A stretch of 64,000 nucleotides of DNA from Gautieria morchelliformis (GCA_015179125.1 WHVA01000357.1:56276-120275); one strand, 5' to 3'; positions 1-12,343 are shown, counted from the stretch's first letter. A program made the numbers and translations. The notes: generated from the sequence alone by a model not told the origin.

Positions 1-1225
1 TTTGCTGTATAGCTCATCTCGGCTTGTAGCCACGGTTAGCTGGCCTTCGTTACCCAGGGAAGCGCGTGGGAGATGGTGCTGGCATGGGAGGGGATTCGAG
101 CTAACAGCAGGGCATAAGATTCACTGTGTATATGCATGTGAGTTGACAGATACCGAACAAATCATATATACCCCCACTTACTGCAATGTTTGGAGTTGAT
201 TTTCAACTTCAAGGAAAGCACTGTTGCGTGATTCCACCAGGAGTTCGCATGTAGCCGTACCAATAATCTGCAGCAGTCCATTAGTGGCATCTTTGGCCTG
301 TGATAGCAAATTTCCTATTGTCATTAGTCCCAGTATACTGACAAAGGGCACCGTATTAGAGTCCGGGGTGTAAGCTGAGTTAGTAACATGACTTGCAGGA
401 AACTGAAGCGCAAGTGGTGCCGGTGAGGCCCGTCAGGAAGACATATGATTTTGCGTGTTCATGGGCCGTAGCTGACTATGGTAGGGTATATGGTTTGTGT
501 TACTGCTTCCAGAGGTGGGATGTGCGTGGTAGATGGGTTGGCATCCGTGCAGAAGCATGGTGGGAGAACGCAGTCGGAGCCTGCAAGTATGTGGAAACTT
601 CTGAAGCTTTAGCAAAAGAACTGAGCAGACAGAGACAGCATGATATTGGTGTATAGGTGCCATAAATGTGCCTGGAGTGGAATCATTGTCGTAGAAGGGA
701 TTCGAACACGGTGAGTCACAAAGGTCACAGAGCGTGCATGCTCGTCGGTCGCGTCAATTACAATGGTTGCATCAACTACAATCCAGATGTTTCATGGATA
801 TCTTTGCTAAACCAGTACTCCCTCAACTCATGTTTCTCCCAATCAGTTTTTCCCACTAACATACATTCTCTCTCCCTCCACCTTATCTCCCGAAGCCAAT
901 CGAGACGAAAGAAATGCAATTCGAGTTTGAGATCAGCGAGGTCAGATTCCTCTTGGGAGAGAGGACACTGGGTAGGTTTTTTTTTCCTGGATATTGAGTG
1001 GTGAGTGTATATGTTGAGTATGAGTACGCAATACAATATATACGTGTGCCCCTTGCTGTAACAATATCCAGCTCCATGACTATGAAGTTGTTTATCTGAA
1101 TATATTCACACTTTCCGATCTTTCCTTGGATAAGGAAGTTGCGCAGATTCAATGTGTTTAGCAGTAGCCTTGGGCATGGTGTAAGCGCAACTCGAAATCT
1201 ATTCTGTGTGACCTTGTACATGACA
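1..1225. other. No assignable gene
   Basis: I see only short open frames here, for example 393-656 on the plus strand, none with a motif I recognise. Base composition is mixed and no splice-consistent exon chain stands out. It may be further debris of the Tnp2-type element whose C-terminal end follows at 1226, but nothing in the sequence proves that. Confidence 0.4.
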
Positions 1226-1440
1226 TCAACCATCGTCAGGTATTTCTTCCCCAGCATCAGCAAGGCTCATCATCTGGAGACCAATTTTCTCCCACACAAA
1301 AAAACTTTCCTCGTCTGAAGGGGGAAAATAAGGGTGCGGCTGTATTGAAATGACAGACTTGATCGACTTCATGTCCACGACTTTCATGCCTACATTTTCA
1401 TCGAGTTTTGTGATGGAATACACGGCCCCAAGAGACTCTT
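1226..1440 (-). pseudogene. C-terminal remnant of a Tnp2/CACTA-associated protein
   Basis: A minus-strand open frame encodes about 65-70 residues with the core VVDMKSIKSVISI, then PHPYFPP and FFVWEKIGL, ending in an acidic tail. From memory, basidiomycete Tnp2-type element proteins often end this way: a VIDVKSI..VV.MIP segment followed by FFVVEK.GL and acidic residues. No upstream domain is attached. Frame and homology stop about where the neighbouring Zn2Cys6 gene ends (1440), so this looks like a junction between two elements. Family assignment rests on pattern memory only. Confidence 0.4.
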
Positions 1441-2620
1441 CAAGAGGATGAACCCGTCGTCAATCCCTTATCCTTCGCCTTCCCCTTATTCTTTCCCTTT
1501 GATCCCCGCTCCTTAACCTCTGGCTCTCGATTATCCTTCTCATCCTTCGCCACGTACTCTAAAAGAGGGACAAGAACCCCACATGAGTTCGAACGGTGTA
1601 GGAGGAATGGGGAAAGAGGAGACTTACCCTCTGCCGCCACACAGCCCTGGCGATCATGAATACATCGCCCACACATCTTCCCCGCCTCACCACTACAGGT
1701 GTGACCATAGCGAAGGCATCGCCCACACTTCGCAGGCCTCCTCAATACGTCGTGCTACGGGGAAGCACACAGTCAGCGGGCGAAGTACTTCGACAAAAAA
1801 AAAGCATGCTGCTCACCCCCTGATAAATCAGCCACCCGAGCAAATATGCGTGCTCGGGGTAGCCATGTTTCGCCACCGACTGCGGGACCTTGTCTGCTTC
1901 GGCAACCAGGGCAGTCGCCCGACCCTTACGATGATGGGCAGGAGTTGGCTCAACCGCAACAATCTCGGGCATAGGACTCCGAGCGCGTTCCTTGCGAGGT
2001 TTCTTCGGTGTCGGAGCCTCATCGCCTTCGTCCTCGGATGACAGGAACATCGGTCGACGCTTCGTACCCACAGACGGGCCTGTAGCTGAGGGTCGGAGCG
2101 ATTCGGATGGTGCAGCGATTGGCTCAACGACAGGAGCTGAACCTTTGACAGGGCTCCCAATTAGACTCGCTAAACGAACAAAAACTTATCACGTACTTTC
2201 AGCTTCCTTCGCAGCTTCCCCCACTACCTCGGCTTCCTTCGACAGACCCCGCAACGCTGTCGTCCCTTGCACCGCGTTCATCCCGGCATCAAGGATCTCT
2301 GGGCTAAGCAGGAAGCCTGCACCCCCAAGCCACTCCTTCGCTTCCTTCACCTCCTTCACCAGGTCGTCTACCTCCGATGGACGTTCAAAATCGGGGTCCG
2401 CGATCGCTTCGACACGCAACGTGGTCCGTAGCTTGGCCTACGATCGGATGTTCAGCAAAAACCTCGGACTGAGGGCTACTCTCACCTGAAGTTCTTCAGC
2501 TTCGGCAACCCATTCCTCCACCTCTTCGCGCAAGCCCCCCCGAAAGTCAGGGCAAACCTTCAGCTTTACCCACGTTCGCTCGATAAGCACGGAGAGAGGA
2601 GACGATTCGTTATCAGTCAT
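1440..2620 (-). CDS. Zn2Cys6-cluster protein, antisense ORF of gypsy element III (5 exons)
   Basis: I can build an uninterrupted five-exon gene: exons 2486-2620, 2197-2437, 1817-2142, 1628-1754 and 1440-1558, with introns of 48, 54, 62 and 69 nt, all GT-AG and in phase, giving about 315 residues. The N-terminus is acidic and helical, the middle is rich in Ser, Pro and Lys/Arg with a basic PKKPRKERAR stretch that could be a nuclear signal, and residues about 244-272 carry C-X2-C-X6-C-X7-C-X2-C-X6-C, the spacing of a fungal Zn2Cys6 cluster. The tail is Lys/Gly-rich. The start lies 180 bp from a plus-strand LTR (2801) preceded by a polypurine tract, so the gene reads antisense to that element. 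Function is unknown; DNA or RNA binding is inference. No lesion is visible, unlike its relatives at 14192-30.4 kb and 37415-38631. Confidence 0.7.
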
Positions 2621-2787
2621 GGGGGATCAAATGGTAGAATGGACCCATTGCCTCACACCCCAACGCCTTTTAAAGCCCAGCGCTGAGCCGTGCATGGCCC
2701 AGGCGGCGAGAGATCGCATCGGGGGCACTATTACGTCTTCAAGCTCGTCCCCCGTCCTAGAGCACTACGTCGTTGGACTCCGAAGCT

Positions 2788-2800
2788 AGAAGGGGGGTGC
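2788..2800 (+). other. Polypurine tract of gypsy element III
   Basis: A purine run (AGAAGGGGGGTGC) directly abuts the TGTCATGACG start of the LTR. This is the expected second-strand priming site at the 3' end of an LTR retrotransposon and sets the element's direction as plus. The 170 bp between it and the Zn2Cys6 gene start hold no other ORF. Confidence 0.65.
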
Positions 2801-4077
2801 TGTCATGACGCGTTTATTCCTCATAACTCAGGTGCTCTGTCATGACATTTCTCACCCCATTTCCGTGCTCGTTCCGATCGCCATTGCCATATTCGGCAGC
2901 CAATGTTCGCTGATTCGACCCCGTTACCATCACCCCGCCATTGAACGCACGACCGACGGTTTTGGACTGACTTGACAAGTCATCACTGGGTCTGCCACCT
3001 CCTCTGCTCGACTCTCTCCCGATGGTATTCTGACAATCGGATTGTCACGACCTATGTATTTCCTGCACCTTGTTTCCCCCATTTTCTCGTTCGCTACTCC
3101 TCCCCGTGTTCGCTCGACTTCGCCCCTCTCTTCGGCCACGCAACATCTATGTTCCCTCCGTTCACCCTTCGCCGCATTTTCGCCGAACCGCTATTTGCTG
3201 CTCGCACATTTCGCCAACAAGGCACGCCATCAAACACGATCGATACCATTTACCCGGCGTAACGATTCATCACTAACCCCATCATCTTCTTAAATCCAAC
3301 CCCTTTGGGTTTTCATATGGCCAAAGTATGTTCGCGGAGCGTTCCTTCCATAGGTCGTGTGGGATCGACCCAGTGGATGAAGAGTCCGTGCAGGGTGACA
3401 TATATGCGGGTCCCAAGACATGCTTTCGTACATAAGTATCTTCACCACCTTTACTCTCCGTCATTTCATGTTCGCACCCCTCCCTCACTCTATTATATGT
3501 TTATTCCATCTCCTTAGTATCATGACTGCGCACCCCTATCCGACCCTGACTCGTGACGGCCTCTTTCCCATTCGCCGATACCATACGAGCATTAGATATA
3601 AGTAGTTTACATTCGCATGTATATTCCCCAGTTCAATTATCATACGTCGTCCATCTTGTGCAAACTTGACCTCGCTGTGATCATCGTCTTGAGCCCCTCC
3701 TTGGAGATTTCTATCTTCGACCAGCCAAGGACTTAGGCATCACTGGTGAGTTCTCATACTTCATCTTCGTTACCTTAGCCTTCGAACTACTTTCCATGCT
3801 GTTGGCGAAGGGCTCCTAAGGGGCACCTTCGCCAGCGAAGGGACTGTCGAAACTTAGATAGCCCTTCCGCAATATCTTGCACGTTGCGTCGTCAAGTGCT
3901 GCGAGCTGTTTCGCTACGACTGTAGACAGGGCGAGCCCCGTTCGGGCAACCCCTTTGTTTCGTCAACATTTGTCGGTTCACTTATTCGCCGAATGGCATA
4001 CCTCTTCGCACAAGTTATTCGGGCATTCATTGTGTTCACTAATACACGATATTAACGCCTAAAAACCAATCTTGACA
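2801..4077 (+). repeat. LTR, TGTCATGA family (copy A, 3' LTR of element III)
   Basis: The 1277-bp repeat begins TGTCATGACG and ends AATCTTGACA, giving TGTCA/TGACA terminal inverted bases. The same sequence recurs as a solo LTR at 34175-35446 (minus) and as fragments at 39636-40400, 13366-13462 and 42403-42432. A polypurine tract and an antisense Zn2Cys6 gene lie on its left, so it is best read as the 3' LTR of a gypsy element. The flanks GGTGC and CCCTG do not match, as expected if the rest of the element is lost. Its right end abuts and truncates copia element Q. Confidence 0.8.
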
Positions 4078-7017
4078 CCCTGTTCTCGATTCCTGACGAT
4101 CTGGATACCAAGTAGTCGTGTTGGGTCTCCCAAGTCCTGTATGTCAAAGCTCCCCCTGATGTCTCTGATCATCCTCTCCATTGCAGTCAACGAGTTCGAT
4201 GCAAGGAGTCCATCATCCACATACCATCCTGCAATCTTGATGTTGTCTCCTTCCCCAAATCTGAGGTATATTGTCCTATCCGCCTCTCCTGCTTTGAATC
4301 CCAATTTCTCCATCTGTTCTCTCAGTGTCCCGTGCCATACTCTCCCTGATTGTTTGAGTCCATATATCCCTTTATTCAGTTTGCAGACCCAATTCTCTTC
4401 TCCCTGCTTGATAAATCCCTCCGGCTGCCGCATGTATACGGTGTCGTCGAGCTTTCCGTTCAGGTAAGCTCCCTTCATGTCGATGTGTCATAATTCTAGA
4501 TTGTATTTGGTTGCGAGAGCGAGGATAAGTCGAATTGAGATGAGTCGGATGGTGGGGGAATATGTTTCTTGGAAGTCGACTCCTGGGACTTGTGAGTATC
4601 CCTGTGCAACGAATCTCGTCTTGAACTTATCCACTTCTCCTAGATTATCCCTCTTCACTCTGAATGTCCATCTGCTCCCTATGACGTTTGTCCCCTCTGG
4701 TCTCTTGGTTAGTTCCCATGTTTTGTATCCCATCAGTAGGTCGTGTTCATCCTGACATGCCTTCCTCCACTTCTCTGCGTCCCTCAATTTCATCGCCTCT
4801 CTGTAACTCGCCGGTTCATCCTCTGCCAATACTATGAATGCTGTCTCCGTTTCTTCGAGTGTCATTCTTCCTCGTGCCATCGCTGCCACCTCTGCGAGTA
4901 ATGCTGTGTGTCGTTTTCCCTTCCCGTAATCAGTGTTTGATGGATTCAGCCATGGTCCCTTCAAGAAGTCCTTTGGTGCTGTTTCCTCGCTTCCTTCTCT
5001 TCCTGTATCCCCTTCTGACTGTTCTGTTGATTTTTCCCTCTCGTTATTTTCTGTTTCTGTTCTTTCCTCCTCCTCTCGTTGCTTTGTCACGATCCCCTCG
5101 ACCTCTTCCACTTCAATCTCCTCCTGTTCTTCCAGACTTAGATCGATGAGTGGTGGGATGTTGTTGTTGTCGTCATCTCCAGCTGGATCATTTCTGGATT
5201 GCAACGGTGGGGAAAATGATGGTAGCTTTCCGTCGAGTACCGATAGGTAGGGGTCGTCATCCTCATCTTCCACGTGTAGAGTAGTATGTTCGACGTGTTT
5301 TAGTTCTTCGAATACTACATCTCTAGACTTCATCAGCATCTGAGTTCGTGGTATCCACACCTTGTAAGATTTTGAGTTGTCAAAATATCCCACAAAAATT
5401 CCTTCTATCACTTTGTAGTCTCCCTTCTTCCTCGTGGCTTTGGGACTAGTGCCCAACACCTGGATCCGTATGTTCACAGCCAATCGAGTCTGGGCCTGGT
5501 TTTCCAAAAGGCCTCGTAAGGTGACTTGTTGATTTTCATGTGTAGTATGCGGTTCTTGGCGAAATTGACGGTGTGTACGCCGGATACCCAGAATCGTTTG
5601 CTGAGTTCTGCGTCGTTCTGTAGGGTGAGGGCTCTTTCCTGTAGAGTCCTGTTGTACCTCTCGGCGATACCATTGTGTTCTGGTGTGTGAGTGGTTGTAG
5701 TTTCGTGAACAATTCCAAGCTCACTGCATGTACTTTCGAATTCCTTCCCGGTGTATTCTCCCCCGTTGTCCGTCCTTATCCTCCTCACTTCTGCTTTTCT
5801 TTGTGTCCTTAACCATGCTATATATTCTTTGAATGATTTCGTGACGGTTGTGCATTTCTTGTTCTTCAGAAAGTCGATGTATGCGTATTGAGTGGCGTGA
5901 TCAATCCATGTGATGAAATATTTGTATCCTCCAACTGATGTTTCGAATGGTCAACATAGGTCTGATGATACGATGTCTCCGATCTTCTCTGGCGTGTCTT
6001 CGACTGGTGTTGTTGAGGTGGTGTCGGTCTGTTGTTTTTGAATTTGTTGGGTCCGTTGTATCCCCCTCCCTGTGAGTTCCCTCCTCCCATCATGTTCCCT
6101 CCATGTGCGTTGTTGTATTTCCTCCATGGTTCGTGTATTGCTAGCCCTCCTCCTGGTGCATGACATCTCAATGCTGAGTGGTTCGGTTTGCCGCAGTTGT
6201 TGCAGGAGAAGTTGTGTCCTCCTGACTGTTGGATCGGGGGTCGATTCTGTTGTGTGTTGTAGCTATTGAATGTCGGTCGGGTCAATGTGTTGTTGAAACG
6301 TCTGGGTTGTCGAGGCTGTGCCACAAATGCCGTGGCCGCTTGTGTTGACACCTCGACAGCTCCTAGGTCAGCTTCGTGGGCTTCCAATTTCTCTTAAATT
6401 TCGTCTGGGTCTCTAGTAATCATACGTATGGTTTGTGCGATGGGTCTCCATGATTCAGGTACGTTCCTGAGTAGAGTGGCACAGTGTGTGGAGTCGGCAA
6501 TGGGGTCGCCCATTTTTTCCAGTTGATTCCTGTATTCTTTCATAGTAGTAATATACTCCGAGACTGACTGTCCCTCTGTCATGTGATAGTTCTCGTACCT
6601 TGGCCTAATAATGCTGATTTTTCTCGGGTCGGTTGATTCGAATTTCCTAATCAGTATGTTCCATGCCTCGGCGCATAAGTCCGTTTCGTCGATGGCCATC
6701 TGTAATTCTGGTGATATACATAGAAGGATTTGACTATACGCAACATTATTTCTGTCATCCCATTCTTCTTGTAGTTGTGTGAGTGGGGTGTTGCTGATCA
6801 TGTCGATTCTGGCGACAACTGTGATGCGTGGGTCAGTGTTGGTAGGGTAAGTGTCCATACCAATGATGGTTTTGTATATCCCTCTGACCCTCACCGTTGC
6901 CAGTATTTCCCTCTTCCATGAAATCCAGTTATTCTTGTTGAGTTTTGGTTTTATGTCTCGGAATTTGTGTATGTCGTGTTTTGGTGGTCATTGGGTGGTC
7001 ATGGGTGCCTGTGCCAT
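4078..7017 (-). pseudogene. Ty1/copia gag-pol, element Q (3'-truncated, degenerate)
   Basis: Minus-strand gag-pol. Gag starts at 7017, with a TGA about nine codons in. A CX2CX4HX4C zinc knuckle (CNNCGKPNHSALRC) lies near 6200. Integrase motifs DNGGEY and HNGIAERY lie near 5490-5780. A long Glu-rich linker follows, then reverse transcriptase with KGAYLNG, YGLKQSGR and YVDD (4078-4500). In-frame stops interrupt it near 6392 and 4485, and part of the protease/early integrase segment is unreadable between about 5790 and 5950. The frame ends at the LTR border (4077/4078), so RNase H, polypurine tract and 3' LTR are missing. It cannot encode a working polyprotein. Family is clear; coordinates of the internal breaks are approximate. 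Confidence 0.85.
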
Positions 7018-7033
7018 CGTGAGTAGAGTCTGA

Positions 7034-7044
7034 GACTCTTAATC
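7034..7044 (-). other. Primer-binding site of copia Q (half-tRNA, tRNA-Lys type)
   Basis: The plus strand reads GACTCTTAATC immediately before a TG dinucleotide at 7045 that marks the LTR edge. That 11-mer equals the anticodon arm of a tRNA-Lys(CUU) as I remember it, so the minus strand is complementary to it. Some copia-type elements prime from an internally cleaved tRNA at the anticodon loop. The tRNA assignment is from memory of yeast tRNA-Lys(CUU). Confidence 0.5.
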
Positions 7045-7750
7045 TGTTGTTAGATGTTAGGAATGTTATTTAAGACAATGTGATTTAATCTCTCAATTAT
7101 GAGATAAATCGAGTAAGGCTTGGGATCGACAGGAATATCTGCGCACGCAGCGAGTGTGTGTGTCTTATGAATTATGTCGACTGAAAGGTCTACTATTTGT
7201 GTGAGGAGCGAAACGAAGTGTGATTTCACTGCTAGTTAATTGTACATGGGGCTAGGTATCTATCAGTTACTGATGGTGCTTGGCTGTCAAGGAGTTAGTG
7301 GTGTGATACTAAGGGAATGATGGAATGGGGTGAGCGGCGCATATACAATGATAGGAGTGTCGACGCGCGCTGTATGGGTTGGGCTTGAAGATGGAGTGTA
7401 AAACAGGATGAGGAAACGGAAGTTTGGTGATGGATAGGGGGCATAGTCTGGGTATAGGCAGGGTCGGCTAGACACGTCGCGTCCCTTGATTGGATCACGT
7501 GACTGATGGAAGGCGCGTGATTCGGGATGGGCTCGGTGGTCTTGGATAGGGTTCTTGGGTGTTATAGGTCGTGGTAACACGTGTTATGTGTCCCTGTGAC
7601 ATCGGAGGAGACGGGGGCTGTGATCGGGTCAGGTCGAGTGGGCATATGATGGTCCGGCGGTCTCGGGTGCTAGTGTCGTGATGTATATGCGCCGAGAGGG
7701 GTTATCTCGATGTATCGGTTGTGATATGGGTTCGTTTTTGTTGTAATTAA
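7045..7750 (-). repeat. Probable 5' LTR and flank of copia Q; no gene
   Basis: No coding frame with recognisable content. The minus-strand edge CAACA at 7045 next to the primer-binding site argues that the 5' LTR starts here. Because the matching 3' LTR is gone, I cannot place its outer border, which must lie before the Tnp2 pseudogene at about 7750. Confidence 0.45.
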
Positions 7751-10477
7751 TATGTTAATATTGTGTTCTTCAATACTTTCAACAATTTCAGTGCATTAAC
7801 CTGGCACCACTGCAAGGCATGCCGTGACAGGTTCTAATATGAGTTTGAAGGCTGGTGGATCTCCTCACCAAGGTTCCCAATCGTTCGCTCCATGGTCCAT
7901 GCAGAGTAAAGTCCTGGCGGGCCGAGCCGAGGTACCTCAAGGCCCAGGTGCAAGAGTGCATGCAGTGTCGGTCGAACAAAGGGGAGACAATCAGAACGAC
8001 ACTGCACATATAAAGTTCAAACTCAATCACAAATTCATCAAGTAATTGCTGTGCATGTTTCAATTGTGCAAGTGGAATGGATCGTTGATGGAGAATGGAG
8101 ACAGCCACCACCAGCTTGCAGAAGTTTCGCCAATATGAATGTGGCAGAATACCATACAGAAGTGCAGGGGCAAGGCCATAGAAGTATCCCTGGTATTCAA
8201 TGGCCTTGTAGCCACTATTAATTTTTGCAGCAATGTTTTGTGGTGGACGACCAAATGAACCAGGGATGAAACATCGGGCATCGGCCACAGCCTGGCCGTG
8301 TGCGTTCCACACCTCACCCTTCAGGACCGCCCACTCCCAGTTACATTTGTCGTCAGTTGGGTCACAACTAAATGTGCCCCGCCAGAGGGGCAGGAGATCA
8401 CCAAGGTTCAAAGCTGTTACATGCATTGGATCACCGCAAAATGTTGAGGATATGGGGAGTCGATGCCGAGGTGATATCCCTGAAGAATAGAGGGTTTAGA
8501 GATGCCCGTTTGGAGGCGTCGTCTCTGGTACTCCTTATGATATCTAGAAGCAATTAAAATAGCCAATTTTTCATCATAGTCCTCCTGGGAGCTACCTCGG
8601 ATTTCACCTACTTGGATATTGTCATGATCACACCCACACACATGGTAGTCATTTGGCTTCAATAATGCAGGGTAATAGTGGGGCTTGCCCGGTTTGTGGC
8701 GACCCTTGATCTCACAAAAGATTCAGCATGGATGTGCCCATGGTGGCCGACAAGGCAGGTAATGTGGACACTTCCGGGTCTATCAGCCATTGCTAGAAAG
8801 GGAATCAATCAATAAAATTAGCAAGATCGGTTGCAAGGGGTACTCACACAAACAAAAAAATACATTTGATCGAAAGGTGTGATCATCTATTGAATCCCAT
8901 ATTGTGAGACCTTCCTTTTGAATAGCGACAAGATGGTGTAGGGCTGGAAAGAGGAAGGAGTCCATGTCCTGGGGTTTGCCAGGAAAAATACTCCCCAGCA
9001 TGACAGGTTTCTTTTTGTAATGGATTTCAGGCAGGTCCAATATAATCCAGATCACCATCCAACAGTCCGACTCCTTGCCTTTATAAAGCTGGGCTCCATC
9101 GATACTGAGCATGACTAGGATGTTGTCCTCCGAAATATCGCCACGCACCTACACCCTCAAATACTCGGAGCCATGATAAAGATCATCATATTGATCTATT
9201 TGTCTGGTCTCTCTCACCCTGTGTAAAATCTCCTGCATTTTGATACGGCAGTGCTTCATATATTGTGCTGTTTCAGGGTTACGCCATAGGGCCTGCAGTT
9301 GAGGTCCAAGTGGCATCGTGTAGTATTGCTGCGCCGGTACCTTATCATGCCCACAACTGGTGGCGAGCTGGAACTCATCATATCGTGAACTGGAGCAAAT
9401 TGGGCAAGCCTCCAAGTCCTTGTAAGCAGCATTGTATGTGATACAGAACTTTGGGCACATGTCTGAAACAATTGGCACCACACCAGACCATTCTTCGACC
9501 TTCGATACAACCTGCGCGAATGACAGCATAGGGTCGTCGGGATACCGTTCATTATGATTACGTTGCTGATCCGTGTAAGTTTGACGTGATGCATTCTGGT
9601 CAGCCAGGAACTGCTTTAATGAGAACAGATGATTATCATCATCGATGTTTAAGGTGTATTGATGAGGGTGATGCAAGTGATGGAACGATTCCGTGTCAAG
9701 ATCTCAATTGTCCAAGGATGCGGCTCTAAGGGCCTCAATGAAATCCATGGACCGCTGTATTTTAGGTAAATACATGCTGGGGAGTTGTTCTTTGCCATCG
9801 CTCTCGTGACCGTTGGGTCCCAGAGTCGCATCATGCATGTCTGCAAATACCTCGTCCTGAGCTTGCTCGCCCTCATGGCCAGAACCGGAATCTGGGATTT
9901 GTGGTGTTAGTTATACCAATTTTAATGTCTATAATTGACTGACCTGACGGCATGTAATCTGACGATACTGGGTTGTCTTCTGGCTCGATGCCTTCCTGTA
10001 GATAGATGAACAAATAGAATTATCCGGCTGAGACATGTTACCTACATCTCCAATCATGTCATCCCGAGCCGAGTCTTGGTTATTTTCATTGACCCCTTCC
10101 ATTGCGTCAACCCCTTCCATTGTGTTGACCCCTTCCATCGCACCGTGTCCCTCCCTCGTGTCGACCCCTTCCTTTGCTTCATCACCACCTATGACTTCAT
10201 CCTCTTGGAATACTTCATCCTCATTTCTACGCTCATCTGGCCCATCCTCTCCCGAGTCACCTCCATTGTCGTTTTTTGCGCTGGGAGGGGAGGCGCCATG
10301 TGGCTCTGAGTTGGACCTCCCAACAGCAGGAATACCTGGCATTAACTCAGGAATATAATGGTGGAACTTAGCATGTCAAAAGTATGTCATTTTACCCACG
10401 TTTTTGCCACCACGGCAGTACTCCTCACAGTTGCAATGGTAAGTTTCTCGCCTCGATGGAATTTCCGCTTGAGCCAT
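7750..10477 (-). pseudogene. Tnp2/CACTA-like transposase, decayed
   Basis: Read on the minus strand from an ATG at 10477: a short CNCEEYCRGG segment, a Glu/Asp-rich region with imperfect EGVNTMEGVDAMEGVN repeats, then after a likely intron (GT near 9952, AG near 9900) the core. Recognisable blocks are CPKFC...CPIC (about 9400), MPLGPQLQALWR, SIDGAQLYKGKESDCW (about 9050-9100), FLFPALHHL, GRHKPG and LLPLWRGTF (8390-8430), typical of Tnp2-family transposases of CACTA-like elements. Lesions: TGA at 10376-10378, TGA at 9704-9706, TAG at 9149-9151, and frameshifts near 8700, 8425 and 8000. A second intron is likely about 8790-8860. The C-terminus is cut near 7750 by copia Q. No terminal inverted repeats were found. 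Clearly non-functional. Confidence 0.8.
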
Positions 10478-11777
10478 CTTAAGAATAGCGCGGGTAAGTC
10501 CAATAAATCGTTAGTCGAGCCGTAGGTCGACTTACGAAGAAAACACACTCGGGTGTGTGTGGAAGGTGGAGAGAGCGAATGTCGAAAAACCTGCAGAAAG
10601 AATAGTGCCGGCCACATGTCGCATGTCTGTGCATAGAAAAATACAAAGGTTATATCCGTTTACAGAAAACGAAAAACGAAATACAAAAAACTCGCACCCG
10701 AAATCACGGAAACGGAAAATGGTGCGTTGACGTGAACGCGCAGCAACTGGAAATCCAGTTAAAATGGCAGAATGCTTGTGCACACAGACACAGGAAATGG
10801 AGTGACAACAAGATTCGAGTAGGTCCAGAAAAGTTGAGCGAAGCTGTCAAGCAGATGTACCGGTATCGGTTGGTGGCAGATCTGAACCGGAAGCAGCTAG
10901 GTTTTGTAAACTAGATTACAGCTATCTCTTCATGCAAAATATGGCAAAGGCATTCCGGTATCAGTTGGTGGCGGTGCTGAACCGGAAGCAACTGAGTTTT
11001 GTAAAAGTAGATTTTCATGCATCAGTGCGTCACAGGTACCTGCAGATTTAACCCCGACTTTCTATTTCAATACCGGTATTTACAGCTATGCGCAGCCCTA
11101 ATTCGAGCCGATTTCCACTGGGGTTGATCCATTAGCTCGCATGTTCTCGCTGAAGTGTGAGTGAATGTCCTCGAGGAGGGAACAGATAATGTTCTGTGGT
11201 TTAAGGTATGTACATGCTCCACGTATTCTCATACTGATATGTTGTTTTTGTATAGGAAAGGGTCATGGTGCAGGACGATATTGTTGAGAGCATGGTGGTA
11301 GGTTATACGCTGTGGTAGTCTTCCCACATTCATGCCCTCCCCAGGACAGTGCAACAAGCTCCCTGTGATGGTCTATCCACTGTCCTAAATGTGGCTGGTA
11401 GCTTTGAGTCCGATCCCCATCCTTCCCACCAGGCACTTTCATTCCTCTCATTCCACCAGCCCCAAAGCCAGCCCCAGCTTTGGTGACTGTGGGGACTATA
11501 CTGACCATTAGTGCACCTGAGCATCTCGACGGAACACTCGTGTTTTCAGTACGCACTTCTCGGCCTACACTGGAGAAAGTGTCACCGGGCGAAGTGCGCA
11601 TCAATGTTAACACGCACTCCTACCCGCCTACACCACCTGTTGCACCATCACCGTCTTTCTCTCAGACCCTCTCTGTACTGTCCTCTCATGAAATCAAAGC
11701 AAAACTACATGCAATCACACCCAGAATCCCACCACTGTGACACAGTTTGCCTTCTACCCCTTCCTACAGACTACACT
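10478..11777. other. Intergenic, no assignable gene
   Basis: Short conflicting frames only (for example 11263-11613 minus and 11480-11740 plus). The one clear feature is the direct repeat at 10857-11015, listed separately. The left part may be upstream sequence of the Tnp2 element. Confidence 0.4.
10857..11015. repeat. Imperfect direct repeat, about 61-bp unit, two copies
   Basis: The segments 10857-10917 and 10954-11015 share CCGGTATC, GTTGGTGGC, CTGAACCGGAAGCA and GTTTTGTAAA in the same order, with a few substitutions. They lie about 1 kb upstream of the Tnp2 start. Subterminal repeats are a known feature of CACTA-type transposons, where transposase binds, so these may be part of that element's end. 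The link is inference. Confidence 0.6.
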
Positions 11778-12343
11778 GGAGACATGGCAAAATTTCCTGA
11801 CCTTGAAAATCATCTAGAAATTCTGAGGATATTCCACATTTCTTCAAAATTTCCCAGTTCAGGAAATTGGATGAAAATTTAATGTTTTGTCAGAGTTTTT
11901 GACTGCAATCAATCCTTCAAAAATTGTAAAATTATCACCTAAAAATCTTCAACAAACACTCATAAAACATTGAATTTCCACTTCCACGAAACTAAATGTT
12001 TAATAAAATTTCCCCAGTTAGGAAATTCTGTAGAAACACTGATTTCTACAAAGTTTCCCTGTCAAATATTCAGGAAACCAACATTTTCATAGAATTTCCA
12101 AACTGAGGAAACTTTATTAAATATTTCATTTTATAGAGGATGAAATTCAATGTTTCCTGAGAATTTCTTGAAGATTTTGAGGTGATAATTTTACAATTTT
12201 TTAAGGATTTCCTGAAGTCAAAAAACCCTGACAAAATTATAAATTTTCATCAAATTTTCTGAACTTGGAAATTTTGAAGAAATGTGGAATATCCTCAGGA
12301 TTTTCAGTAGATTTCCAAAGTCAGGAAATTTTGCCATGTCTCC
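11778..12343. repeat. Foldback / MITE-like palindrome, 566 bp
   Basis: The left end reads GGAGACATGGCAAAATTTCC and the right end is its close reverse complement (GAAATTTTGCCATGTCTCC). The inverted match continues inward through both arms to a centre near 12060, with AT-rich arms of about 280 bp and scattered mismatches. Examples of inner pairs are 11920-11940 with 12180-12200, and 12000-12030 with 12095-12120. There is no coding content. I do not see a clear target-site duplication. Confidence 0.8.

Noticed and set aside
2801..4077. LTR copy A as a solo LTR
   Set aside because: Flanking 5-mers do not match, and a polypurine tract lies directly to the left, so it is better read as the 3' LTR of a partly lost element.
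4838..5250. Plus-strand hydrophobic frames that look like membrane proteins
   Set aside because: They are the antisense of the Glu-rich linker of copia Q; antisense of GAA/GAG gives Phe/Leu/Ser-rich frames.
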